64,000 bases of DNA from contig NC_044012.1 in assembly GCF_900496995.4 (NCBI RefSeq), positions 23,412,759-23,476,758 on the forward strand. Direction: 5' to 3'. Positions 35,726-47,806 of the stretch are shown here, one piece after another. Within the stretch, counting starts at the first letter, position 1, and each line of letters opens with the position of its first letter. The stretch is from Aquila chrysaetos chrysaetos. Lineage: Eukaryota; Chordata; Aves; Accipitriformes; Accipitridae. The translations under genes were made by a program, and so were the position numbers. The notes beneath the pieces are model-generated. The model was not told the origin of the DNA, did no database searches, and saw nothing but the letters and a program-made list of their open reading frames with translations.

Positions 35726-38700
35726 CCCTGCTTGTCCCGGCTTCACGTCACTTCAGGGGCTGGACCCCAACAGCCGTGGGAACAGCCCCCTCCAGGACAG
35801 CAAACAGCCCCAGTGCGGCAGGACAGGACAGGCACATCCCCCACCAGCCCCACTGCCCTGTCCCACACACCATGGCCCATCCTGCCATGGATGCATGCGC
35901 TGCAGATCCCCTGGGAGGAGGGGGACAGGGGATGGGGACCCCGGCCCTGCGTGCACAAGGCAGTGCCTGGGAGCAGCACCCTTGACTGTGGTGCACGTCG
36001 TGGCTTTGCTGCTGCACTGGGCAACCCCAGTGAGAGCCATTGCAGGGAGGAACAGGGAGTTTGGAGGGACGCTGGGGCATGTCCCTCCCCCTGCATGTCC
36101 CTGTCCCACACCATGTGTCCAGGCTGTTTTGGGCAGCCAGCCTGGCATGGTGGCCTGATGCAATGAGCCTTGCCTGGCCCCCCACCCTGGTTCCCACCTT
36201 ATCTCTGCTGCGGTGCCCTCGCTACACAGGGGACAACCCGATGACACCTGCAGGGAGCTGGGTGGCACCCGGGCTGGCAGCAGCACCCTGGCTGTCATTC
36301 AGCCCCAGTAAACGCTGCTGGGGCTGGAGCAACTCCATCCTTCTCCAGCTTGGGGCTGGCCCAAGCTCAGGGGGGGCTGTACCCACCCTTCCTGCTCACC
36401 TGGGGCTCCTGGCGCCCTCGGTCCCTCTCCCAGCACCGAAGTGCCGGGCTGATGGTGGCTTTGGCCTTCGCTTTGCTGCTGGCCTGGCCCAGCTCCAGAC
36501 CAGTATCTTCCTGCCCATAGGGAGGGACAGAGCAACACCCCAGCAGGAAGGTGCTGCTGGGCCCCATTGGACCCACAGTGGTAACACCTTCTCCTCCTGT
36601 GCTGTCCTGGCTAGGAACAGGCCTGGCCAGATCACGGCTGGCCATCCCCACAGTTCTTTGACCCCTCTCGCCACATCTCCTGCAGCATCAACCTTCAGCA
36701 CCAGCACCAACACCTCTGCCCCAACCCGCCGTGGCCACCGGCAACATTTGCTAGTGAAGCAGCCCAGGCACAAGGTCCGGCAGGTAGAGCGCACCTGAGG
36801 GCAGTGCTTTTCCAGCCTGTTTGCCTGAGCTGGACACGGGTGCTCAGGAACCAAGGGCGCCGGCACAGTGCCAGACCCTTCATGGCATGAGGGCTCTCCC
36901 ACGGCCCTCGGGTTAAAGCCCATGGGAAGCGAGCGCAGATGGTGCCAGGTGCCCTGGCTTGGCTCCCATGGGGCAATGCTGGTTTAGTGCCGAGGGCTTG
37001 ACTGCGCCGGCTCTACCAGCCCGTTTGCCAAGGGTCCTACAAACCCAGGGTCCTCTCATCGGCACCACTCTCAAGGGCACGGGGTGGGACTGGGTGAGGA
37101 GGAGGAGGAGGAGGACCCACAGCTCTCAGGGTCTGAAGGGATGGCACCAACTGTTCAGGTTTTGACTGTCCGTCCGCAGGCCCAGCCCTGCTGGGGGCAG
37201 GCAGGGAGAGCAGCAAGGGCTGAGGCTGGCAGCTCCGAGGCTCCCAAGCGGGGTGACACTGACGGCACACAGCCAAGGCACAGACAGGCGAGAGAGCAAA
37301 ACAGACAGCAGGGCTGGTTATTCCAGACTTGTTTAGGGCAGGGAGGTGCACAGGGACTGGTGCCTGCGGCCCCCAGCTGCTCTCAGAGCTGCTCTCATCC
37401 AGCCGGCCCAGCCTGTTTGCCCTGAGGGCAGCACAGGGAAGCGTGGGGTGATTTTTCCGGTTGGCATCTCACCTCCTCCAGCCCTCAAGCGCTAAAAGCT
37501 TCCCCGGCCCTCGGCAGCAGCATCAGCCCCTGACGTCCCAGGGCACTGCAGAGTGCCGGGTGCCGCGGGCAGGGCTGGACCACTCTGCAACATCCCCACC
37601 CTGCAAAATCCTGCCCGGGATGGAGTAACCCCCGGCAAGAAGGCACCTGCTTGGGGCAACCGTGCACAGCATCCCCACCTTGCGCAGTGACAGGAGACGA
37701 GGCAACAGGCACAAGCTGCAATAAGGGAAATTTTGATGGGACTTCAGGGGAAAAAGTACTCCCCCTGAGGGTGGCACAGCCCGGGGAGAGAGCCCCAGCA
37801 AGATAGGGGTGGCAACCCCATCCTTGGAGATTCTCCTAACCCTGGACAAGGTCCCAAGCTGTGGAGCTGGCCCTGCACTGAGCAGGAGATGGACCAAGCA
37901 CACCAGCGATCCCTTCTAGCTTACATCTTTCTATGCTTCACGCAGCAGGATCCCTGCAAAGGTCTGCACAGGTCCCCATGTGGCATCTGAAGGTAAGGAG
38001 GCAGCGAGCTTACCTCCACAATGGCATCTGGCTAGCCTTGTTCTGCCAGCCTGTGGACCGAGATCTGGCAGGACTTTGCACATTCTCCACTCCGAGTCCA
38101 CCACCAACATCCCAGCACCCCAGCCCAGCGAAACCTAACCTCCCTGGACACTTTGGGCTTCTGCAGAAAGTGGGATGAGGACCCACGGCTCTCCACCTGC
38201 CTGTACTACATCAATGCTGCTGATTTCTGCTGCCCACTACTCCTCAGGCCCTGCTGAGCCCACTGGGAGCTGTACACACACCGAAAGAGGAAAACAGTGC
38301 TTTACTGGAGCATGTCCTGCCCCACAGACAACAAAGGCTTCTCCAGACACCCTGCCAGATCCCCCTGCAGCCAGCCCAGCTCTTCCATGGGCAGAAGAAC
38401 TGAAGCTCTGCACCTCTTCATTGTCCTCAAGCTGTCCCTGAGCTGCTGAGCCCAGCCAGCAGGTTGGAGGGTGCAGAGGTACCAGCTCCATGAGCAGGAT
38501 GCATCAGTGCTCAGGACTGGGGCACGCACGGCAGACATACAGCACGAGGTTTTTGTGCAGACATGAATGTGTCCAGAATGAGCCATGATCATGGCCCAGC
38601 TCAGGAGAAAGAAGGGGACAAGGAACACCACAGGCAGCAGCACAGGAGACCTCCTACCAGTTTCTAGAAGTGGGAAAAAAAAGGGAAAATAAGAGGTGAT

Positions 38701-39000
38701 GCCATGGATCCAGAGCAGAGAGCTGATCTCTGAGAAGTCAAGCAGCACAGAGACACAGGTTCTCCCGACCACAGAGCAAAGAGTATATTAGGGTATCTCC
38801 CTCCCTTTTCCACGGACAAGACACAGCACTGGACCGTGAGCAAGAGACACCACCTGCATGTTGGACATTGTATCAGCACCTGCATGGGCCCATGGTCCTG
38901 AACTTGCCTTCCTCTCCTTCCCTCCCAAAGTGATGATTGTCCCTTCCCAGCGACGAAGGATATTCACACAGAGCAGCACAACACACCCAGCCCCACCAGC
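35726..39000. other. Intergenic DNA between convergent PARD6A and ENKD1
   Basis: Long overlapping open frames at 35.7-36.9 kb reflect high GC content, and none has recognisable protein features. A (GAG)n stretch lies near 37,100 and a CR1 fragment at 37,720-37,938. The right end (about 38.8-39.0 kb) should be ENKD1 3'UTR, but I see no clear AATAAA for it. Confidence 0.5.
37720..37938 (+). mobile_element. CR1 LINE 3'-end fragment
   Basis: The order of motifs matches avian CR1 3' ends: GGGAAATTTTGATGG, then GAGGGTGG, CCCATCCTTGGAGATT, CTGAGCAGGAGATGGACCA and finally GATCCCTTCTAGC...TTCTATG. It is truncated at the 5' side and has no intact frame. Confidence 0.65.
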
Positions 39001-42000
39001 TCAGGAGTCCAGCTTGATGAAGACTTTGGGCCTCGAGAAAATTTTGATGGCCTCTTCTATCTGGGAGAGCTTCCTCTCCAGCTCTATCCGCCTCTTCTGC
39101 ATGCTGAGGGTGTCCGCGCGCACTGGTAGCATCACCAGGTCCTTTATCAGCTGCTCCTGGCCTGTGAAAAAACAAAACCCAGAAAAAATCAAGTTGTGTA
39201 AGTGGAAGAGCAAAGAAATCAATCCTTTTCCTAATGCTATGACCTCATCCTCAGACATGAAAATGGTGGCAGCACAGGACTTAGAATACCCATCCTTCTA
39301 TTCAGAGCTCAGCTGGATGAGGACCTGAGTGACCTGCTCCAGCTTTGAAGAACCAAAGGTTGGACTAGAGACCTCTGAAGGTCCCTTCCAAGCAAAATCT
39401 TTCTATCATTTTAAGAGCAATATTAACCCTAACATCAGGTCTACCAGACAAGCCTGCTACAGAGAGCCAGTCCTGTAATGTGCAGGTCCCACCAACCTGA
39501 AGGAGATTGCTCTTTCCACGCACACAGCTCACATCCCAGCTATGTGCCTTATTCCAGGCAACTCTCCAAGTGGCAGGAATCTGTGACCCAGAACTCTCTT
39601 CTCCCTAATCCTGGCTAGGATTGCCTGTTTTTCTGAGGTAGAATCCCCATTTCTTTTTCTCTTACTCTGCTTCAGATTGCTGAGGGTCTCCAGGCGCTGG
39701 CCCTCCGGCATCATGGTATGACCAGGTGGCGTGTCAGGATCTGGCAGGTTTCGCAGCTGCTCCTCCATCTGTCTGCGCCACAGCTCCTTCCTCTCCAGCA
39801 GGCTGGCAAGGCAAACGAAAGCCCGTGTCAGCACATCTGGCAGGAAAGGTCACCCAGGGATGCAGGCAGAGGCCAGGAATCGAGCCCTTCCAACCCCACT
39901 AGTCTCCACATCACTGCCTGAGGACCACAGAGACCCACCCCGCTGGCACACGCCATTGCCATGGAGGGATACACCCGGGTTTAGTCGGCATGCACGGACT
40001 AGCAAACACACTCCACATGCACTGAAGGGCTGCTGGAAGAGACACCGTGAGGCCAACACGAGTTCCTCAGAGACAAGGGCTTCTGTGCCTTGCTTCTGGC
40101 CCTGGCCACAGAGTCCTCTCAAAACCAGCTGTGGGCCAGTGATGCAGTGAAGTTGGACAAAGTGGCTCACAGCCAGGGATACTGGCAGGGAACAGCAGGC
40201 ACAGCAGAGAGCCAAAGGACTGACACCATGGTCAGTCCTAGGACAGGGTCACCCAGGAACTGTTTTCCATTCTGAATTCCAAAATGCAAGTCACTAGTTG
40301 GATGTTCCTCAGACTCCAGGTCCAAAGCAGGGTGAACACTTGTGAGGCAGAACAAGCCATCTGCCTCTCCAAAACCAGACCTTTTAATACTGAAGCTATG
40401 CCATGTGGAGCAAGGCTTACAAAGGGGCAGGAGCACATTTCTCAGAGCACACAGAGCATGCTCATGCCAGCATCATGGTACGACAGCAAGCAAGGGAGGA
40501 GGAGACAAAATTCTTTCTAAGCCCAGTCACACTGGCCATGGGGATACTTGTTAAGTCAAGAAACCAGGAGGGACTGCATTTATTCGCCAGGCCACAGTAA
40601 ATCACACTGCTCGCATATGGTGAGAGCACCTCTGTCCCCAGACCCCCGTCCTTCTACGCAGAAGCTGGGAGACGTGGTGAAGGGAAGTGGGCTTGTTACA
40701 GAAAGTCCCGTGGACCAGAGAGGGGCATACGTACTACTGGGGGACGTGGCCCTTTTGATTGGTGTTGTACTCCTCCTGCTCCCGGTGCCTCTGTTCCAGC
40801 AGCTCAGCCAGCGCCTGCAGGGACTGGGAGCGCCGCAGCGGGGCCCGCTTGGCGTTGCGGGCGTTGTGCTTAATGAAGTCAATGCTTTTGCCCTCCACCT
40901 GCATCTGGAAGAAGAGAAAGGGAGGCAACAGGGGCCAGCTCAGAACACGCACAAGGGACAAAGCAAAGAGGCACCCACAAAAGATACAGAATTGCAGGTG
41001 TACTACAATAGGACAGCCCTACCCTCAGTCCATCCCATCTCAGGAGTCAGGGAGACAGGCAGGAGCTGTGGCTGTGTTTTGAGAAGAAACCAGTGCCAGA
41101 ATAAGTGCCAGAAACCCTTGGGGTGCCATGGTTTGTCTGGCACTGAAAGCCAGGCAAAACCTAAACCCCACCTTTTTGAGGTCCCCAAGCTGACCCCATG
41201 CCCTCAAAGCAAGAAGGACAGGAAGAACCAGGCTTAACATAGTCCATGAGTCTCCTACTGCTGTGTTTGGAGCCCATCAGAGCAAATAGAAGGTCGGGGA
41301 AAAAACTGGTCGGGCCCTTGCCAGACCAGTAAATGCAACAGAGCCCCTGGCAGAGCAGGAACTTAGCTAGTCCTTGGGGGCATTTCCCCAGAGACAGCAC
41401 CCTCTATCACAGCTCCTCTGATGATCAAGACAGAGGAGAAGGTTGCTGGGTTTGAGTTTAAAGTTTTCTTTTCTTGGTTTTCTCCCTTAAGAGTTTATGT
41501 CCTGTTTAAATTAAGTCACTCCATGGCATTTGGGAACCAACAAACCGACAACCCCATGCTTGCCAAGGAAAGAAGACATGAGTCACGGAGCAGTTTAAGA
41601 CCTTCCAGACAAGACTACCTGAAAGGTTTAATTGTTAATACTGATTTAACTCTCCTTACTAAAAAGCACACCCATTTCCCAAATTTTTATCTAATGTCCA
41701 GAAGCCATGGTTCCTTTGATTAAGGTGGGAGCAGTCTCCAAATCCCCAAGACCTCCTGCAAAGCTCTACAAAGATCTGATTTGAGATCACTGGCACTTCT
41801 ACAGTGAGGAGGTGGGATTTTCAAAGGGAACTTCACGATCTCTTTAACTATGAGCAGGAATGAAGCCAGAGGGTAGTATTAGCAATCCTTGAACACCCGT
41901 CTCACCACCCCAGTGACCAAGACCCTGTTCCTTCCCTTCAGGCAGGAACAGTATTTACAGATCTCCCTGTTCACACGGCACATCTGACCCAACTTTAGAA

Positions 42001-45000
42001 GAATGCATGACTAGTTCAAAGCAGGAGCAACAGATAAGTGCCAGAAACCCCTGGGATAGATGCAGTTAGTGTGCAGCTCACCTTGGTTTCAGCACCCAGT
42101 GCCTCTGGAGCCTCTGCGTCTGCTCCTGCTTTTGTTCTGGCAGGCCTTGGGGAGAGCGGTCTGCATGGCTTGATCCCAGGGCCACAGCGAGAATATGCCC
42201 TCAGGAATTTCAGAGCCTCTGGATTTGGAGGTGGGGAGCTCTCCTGGGAAAGGCAAGAAAAGATCCACTAGCGGAGGGAGGCTGGAGCAAAGAGAAACCC
42301 ATCCAATAAAGTTTGGGTGGTCAACCACAAGCTCAACCACAAGTTTCCAGCAGGCACACTCTTTCTGCCATGACTTGGCAGAAGTTCTTGGGGGAAAGCA
42401 ATCTGTACACAGCCAGCAAAGGCCAAACAGACTGCCTACAGCAACAAATCCGGACCTGGCAACCGAACTTTGTAAAGAAACACTAAAAAAAAAAAGGGAA
42501 AAAATCTGCAGAAACATGCATTTGGATCAAATGCATGCGTAGCATTGACTGGAGAGTTCCTCTCTACTGACTAATCTGGTAGGCATGAAAAGAGAGCAAC
42601 ACCAGATAACCCAACAAGAGATACCTACCAGAGCTAGGGACAATCTAAATGGATGGACAGTCCATACTGACAGTGATCACGACTCCTTAAAAACCAGAAA
42701 TCTTCCTGTGAAAAGGGCATACAGCAGCATGGAGTAAGCGTGCTGAAAGTTGAGAGATACATGCCAGTCTCCCTTGTTGGCAACACTAGAGAACTTGAAC
42801 TCCCAGAGGAAGCCATCCCACCTCCATAAATCCAGAGCATGCCACAGAGCCCTGCTACAGCAAGCTTTAATGAAATGGCACAGGTAGGCATGAAGCTGAC
42901 TGCTGAGATGCTGTTCTCAAGTGCTGCTCTGCTCAGCACCCCAAATCTGTGGTTATGCTACTCTAGGCAGAAAGAGAAGTGGAGAGTGAGGGAGTCTGGT
43001 AGTTTTGGGAGGGTGGAATTGCATCTGACGGGCATCTTCAAAGGCCATTGTTAGCACTGGCACAAGGTGACACTACTTGATGTCTAACAGCTGGTCTAGG
43101 GAGTATCTCAATCTTGTTGCAAGCAAACCCTGAAAATTGAAAGTTGACACTGTGGCAAGTGGGTGACCTTATGATAAACCCAACTAGGGCACTGCTCTGC
43201 TCTTGGAAGTGACAGGAACAGTACAGGGCAGCCTCCAGGTCTTTCTTTACAGGTACCCAAGGCCTCAGCGCTCTCTCAGCTGAAGTGTGGTCCCCTCGAG
43301 GCAGCCTGTTGCCTGGCCCATTTAGCTTGGCAGACCTGAAGACTGAGGGTGGGATAGCACAGTCACATCAGTAGTTTTGGTGTAAGGACAAGGATATGTG
43401 ATGCCCTCAGCACTGGCTAGACTGATCATGCTCCAAAGATGATCAGTCTTGTTTCAACAGGAGCCAGGAGACCCAGAGCTCTCTGGTAAGTTAATGAGAA
43501 GTGTCTTTACCTAGCGTGGTTGGTTTGAAGTCAAATAAGTCTGTGATCTTAGGAGTGTGCTAGCAGAGTGCAGCGTGCCTCTTCTCCCTCCATGGGAGCA
43601 CTGAGACCGCCAGAGCCCTTTTCAAGGCAGCTGCTACAATTAACAGCCTCAGGGACAGATGAGAGAGAAGAAAATCCGCGTTAGACATCAAGACCTAACA
43701 GAATCAACTTAATCTCTGAGCAGCAGCTCCACAGAAGATGGAGATCCTTCAAAGGGAACACCCCAGCTCTAGAGAGCCACAGCAACAGTTAAAGCAATGT
43801 GAGTCAGCACCAGGGCCTACTGCCACCTCTCTCTGGAGGAATCCGCAGAGCACAAGTAACGCACCACGCAGAAACTGCCTGCACAGACACCACCCCCTTT
43901 CCCCAAAACAAAAGAAGAAATGATCTCAATCTTCCTCTAACCCAGAGGACTTGTCAAACAAGAGTGTAGGCTTGCGTTCCTAAAGCACACATTGGTTTGC
44001 TCCTGTGTGTGGAAGGGTCACGGACATCAGAGAGATAGGTGGCACACTGGGAAGAAGAGACACAGCATTTGGAACCACTGGCTTGGAAAACATCTTGTCA
44101 ATTTTTGCAGTTGTTATCAATACACATAATTTTAGTGCAAAAAGTTGGCCCAAGGGCCACAGACCAGAGGGAAGCAATGCAGGGATGAGGAGGAACTTGA
44201 AGGTTCCAACTCAGCAAGGGAGCACCAAGGGAAGGCTTGTGTTAGTGGCAGTGCTCGAGGCATCACCCAGCTTGCACCCACCGTCTGCACTAGCAGCAGC
44301 TCTCTGTGTCGCTCCTGTCGACACAGCTTGGTTGGCTGCAAAGACAGAACAGAGACGGAGACTGTGAAGGCTACCAGGGACTCGCAGAAGGACAAAGCCC
44401 TCTTCTGGCAGCTGACAATCCTGAGGCCGATGGGATTGCAGGATCTCACAGCTCTGCACTTCCCCTTCCTCAAGGAGCTTCTCCCATGCCCGGCTGAGCT
44501 GAAAGGGAGACCCAAGGCCTGTCCTCCAGGAGGTCACTGTGAAGAGGGTGGGCACAACCCCCCTCTGCTTGCTGCCGTGCAGCAGGAACCCACCCCATCC
44601 ATAGGAGCCACAGTGCCTACTTCTGGACAAAAGAAGAGGCTAACCGAACACAGAGGTCACCTTGATGACAGGGGTCTCCCAGACCCAGGCTGATGACAAT
44701 GGATCCACCCAAAGATAGTGATGGAGCTTTCCTTCCCTCTCCCAATGGGCCTTAACTTTACTTTCTGTACAAACAGGTACACCTCTTCCAAGGCAGCTGC
44801 TTTGGTGCATTTGGCAAAGCCGTCTGACAGAGGCACCATTTAAACACTGGGAACCCACCGGGGAGAAAAAATTATCCAGAGAAAGAAACAGAAAGAAGCC
44901 AAAAGCAAACCAAAACCTTCAGAAAGCCAGACACCTGCTCATTTCAGCAGCTGAGAAAGCCTGAAAAACCAAGGCACGGCCCCGCATCCCTTCTCCCACA

Positions 45001-47766
45001 AGCACATGTACAGAGGACAGGAGGTACGTACACCCTTGCAGGTTGTGCTGATCTATGGGACCTCCACCCTAACTGCCTGGAGAGGTCTGTGTGCCCCCAC
45101 TGTGCAATGGTTATTCACCAGGACCATTGCTTGGAGAAGAATTTGGAGATATACAGCCCACTGTGGGTCCACAGGGTGGTAAGAGTTGGACCAAGGTTTG
45201 ATGCAGCCTGAAGACCTACCTCTGAGGACCATGACCCGTGGGGCAGAATACCACAGGCTTTTGGCACAAACCCCAGACAAGCATTGCCCCAAACACTGGA
45301 AAGCTGCAAAGCCAGCTGGATGCACCTCTAGACAGGGAATACAGCTGTGAGGGCTGCTCTGCACCCCCCCAGGAACCGCCTTTAGATGCCTAACAGCCAA
45401 AGGGCAAAGTAGGATCCCCCAGGCAGATGGTGCGATGAGATTTTCCTCTTCTCAGCTTCCCCTGCATGAAGACTCTACTTGGTCAGATAGGATGGGGATT
45501 ATTACAGCAATCACTCCGCAGACCCAAGCCAAATGTTCTCACTCAGCACACAGCCCCACTGTCACATCTGCCCACCGTGCTTCAGCACCAAGTTGCCCCT
45601 AGACCCATAGGTTCTGGGACTCCCACATCTCCACCATCCCACAGAACCTCGTGGCTGAACCACATCCCACACCAGGAGAGTTCAAGAGCTCAGTGGGTAC
45701 TGACCTGCAGTTTGGCCTTCACCTTTGACTCCACATTTTCGTATTTCTGGGATTTCCACAGAGCTTTCACAGGCTTGGGCTGGCTGTGCTCTTGGGCTCG
45801 CTCCTTCTCTTTGCACTTCTTCTGAATCTCCTTTATTCGCCTCACATTTTCCTTCTCGTGGTCCTTGGACTCTTTCCCTGCACAGCAAGGGGAGACACAG
45901 CCTTCACCCCTCAGACAATGCCAAGGGATGCAGGCTCTTGGAGCACTGGCACCAGAGCCCACAGCTCCGTCTCCAAAGCTGGTCCAACCACCCATAGAAA
46001 CAGCAAGCTCTTCCCTCTCCTGCAGACTAGACAATCTGTGCACTTTTCCCACGTTAGATGCACACTCCCAGTTTGACCCTCTTCTGCCAGAGGATCCCAC
46101 AGTGCCCAGAAGAGCATCAGCACAGGTCTGTGCACATTACTGGTGTCCACAGACTCCCTTGTTCTGAGAGAGTGTGGTTCACTTGTCCTATTTTGGACTA
46201 TGCCAGACAAGCCATGCCAGCATCCTCTCGAGAGCAAGGTCAATTCCCAGTTCAGTATCCCATAGTGTTTCTGAAGCGAAGAGAGTTAATGGCAGCTGCA
46301 GAGCCTTAAACCTGCACTGTTCCTCGTTTCAGGGTCAGCCATTGTCCCACATTCAGGGGGAAATAATCAAGATTATGGATTGTATTTTTTGTGTTCAAAT
46401 CAAAAATGATCTTTCCTTGGGCTCCCCCAGACAGGGGAGATCTCAGCTGACACAACCAGACCCTCTTCATTCCCCTCCTGCTTTGGCACAGCAGTCATAG
46501 CAGCCACCAGCTGGCATCCACCATGCTGGCACCAGGCAGGGCTAGGGGCAATGCTAGCACATGAGGTAAATCAAATGACACCCAGTGCTCAGCCTTATCT
46601 CCTTCCTGGACCTCTGAATGTACTCTGGGTGACCTCCCAGGAGAAGGGAACATCTTTCACAAAGACCTTCTCAGTATCCACGTATACAGACAGTCTTCCC
46701 AAGTCCTGCCTGGCTTCACTAACAAGGAATTCCCCAGGCTAAACATCCTCTATACATTAAGATTTCGCTTGATTCATCTTTAAGTTTGACTATAAAGATA
46801 CTTGTTATATTCAGAGGCAGCAAATTAGAAGGGCTTGATTTATTTCCAGCATCTCTCAATAGTCTCTCATCCATGACTAGTTCCTCAAGTCCAACTTAAA
46901 CAGCGTCTTTTTTACAGTCCCTCTTCCCACTGCAGACCTGGGCCAGATTGGAGCCAAGCAGGCTGCAGCAGCACCAGCTCCAGCACAGGCAACAGCCCAG
47001 GGACACCACTGCCAGGCCAAATGCAGGAGATGGGGTGACCAGCTCTGCAAATCTCAAGCTCTCCTCAGGCAGCAGAGCCGAGGAATCCATCCAAATCCCT
47101 GATGCTTCATTCCTGGCCCCAAACGCAACTCAGGCCAGCAGCAACTCAGCTGTACTTACTCTTGACTGGCAGCTCCCCGTCAAGGGAGATCCCTTCAAGC
47201 TGCAGTACGAGACTGAGCGTCCCCTTTTGTCCCTTCTCCAGAAAGTCCTTTCCACTGGGGCGAATGCGAGGGGCTGCCTGGACTTGGCGGGCACTGCCCA
47301 AAGCAGGGTATGGGTTGGGAACTAGGTCCAGGGGGCCAGAGGTAAAATCCAGCTTCTGAGCATTCCCTTCAAGCCTCCCTCGAGCTACAGAGAAAGAAAC
47401 AGAAGGAGATTACCAGGAAACAATCTTACCTCATGGTTTTCTTCACCCACAGCCTACAAACAATGCTGAAGACCCCCTCTCCACCTCTACCTTATGCTTT
47501 CCCATCTTTCAACCAGCTGTACAGATCACCTTTAGGATCATCATCCGTGAGGCAGCAGAAGCACCTGCACCAGTGTGAGCGAAGACTGTTGAAGATGCCA
47601 AGGAATAAGGACATCAAATGGGCAAGCTGTGTCATGCCAACATACAAAACCACACATTCGTAACAAGCATCAAGGACCCACCTGAGAAGGGGCATTTGTA
47701 ATAGTTTGGAAAGAGCGTAGGGTCTGGAGGAATGGGTCCAGAAATCCTGGATGGCCCTTCACACAT
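39001..47766 (-). CDS. ENKD1: Enkurin domain-containing protein 1, complete 7-coding-exon gene
   Basis: ENKD1 is a microtubule-binding protein of centrioles, cilia and spindle. Coding exons: 47766-47682, 47384-47160, 45877-45705, 42243-42082, 40904-40735, 39802-39666, 39161-39001; total 1,113 bases, 370 residues (human 346), phases all agreeing. The N-terminus MCEGPSRISGPIPPDP is almost identical to the human protein. Exon 3 gives a charged helical segment with KDHEKENVRRIKEIQ and KALWKSQKY. Exon 5 carries DFIKHNARNAKRAP and KGHVPQY. Exons 6-7 form the C-terminal enkurin domain (about residues 265-365), with PPGHTMMPEGQRLETL and EEAIKIFSRPKVFIK. Exon 5 ends at an unusual GTACGT donor. The coding start exon begins upstream at 47806 after a good acceptor, so a 5'UTR exon must exist; the CpG island near 52.4 kb supplies it. 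Confidence 0.95.
39300..39415 (+). mobile_element. CR1 LINE 3'-end fragment in ENKD1 intron
   Basis: The segment ends GGTTGGACTAGAGACC, GAAGGTCCCTTCCAAGC and TTTCTATCATTTTAAG, the familiar CR1 terminus with small changes. It lies between the last two ENKD1 coding exons, antisense to the gene. Confidence 0.7.
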
Positions 47767-47806
47767 CCTGCGGTCACTCTGCCTCCACCACGGAAACCAA
47801 CCACCA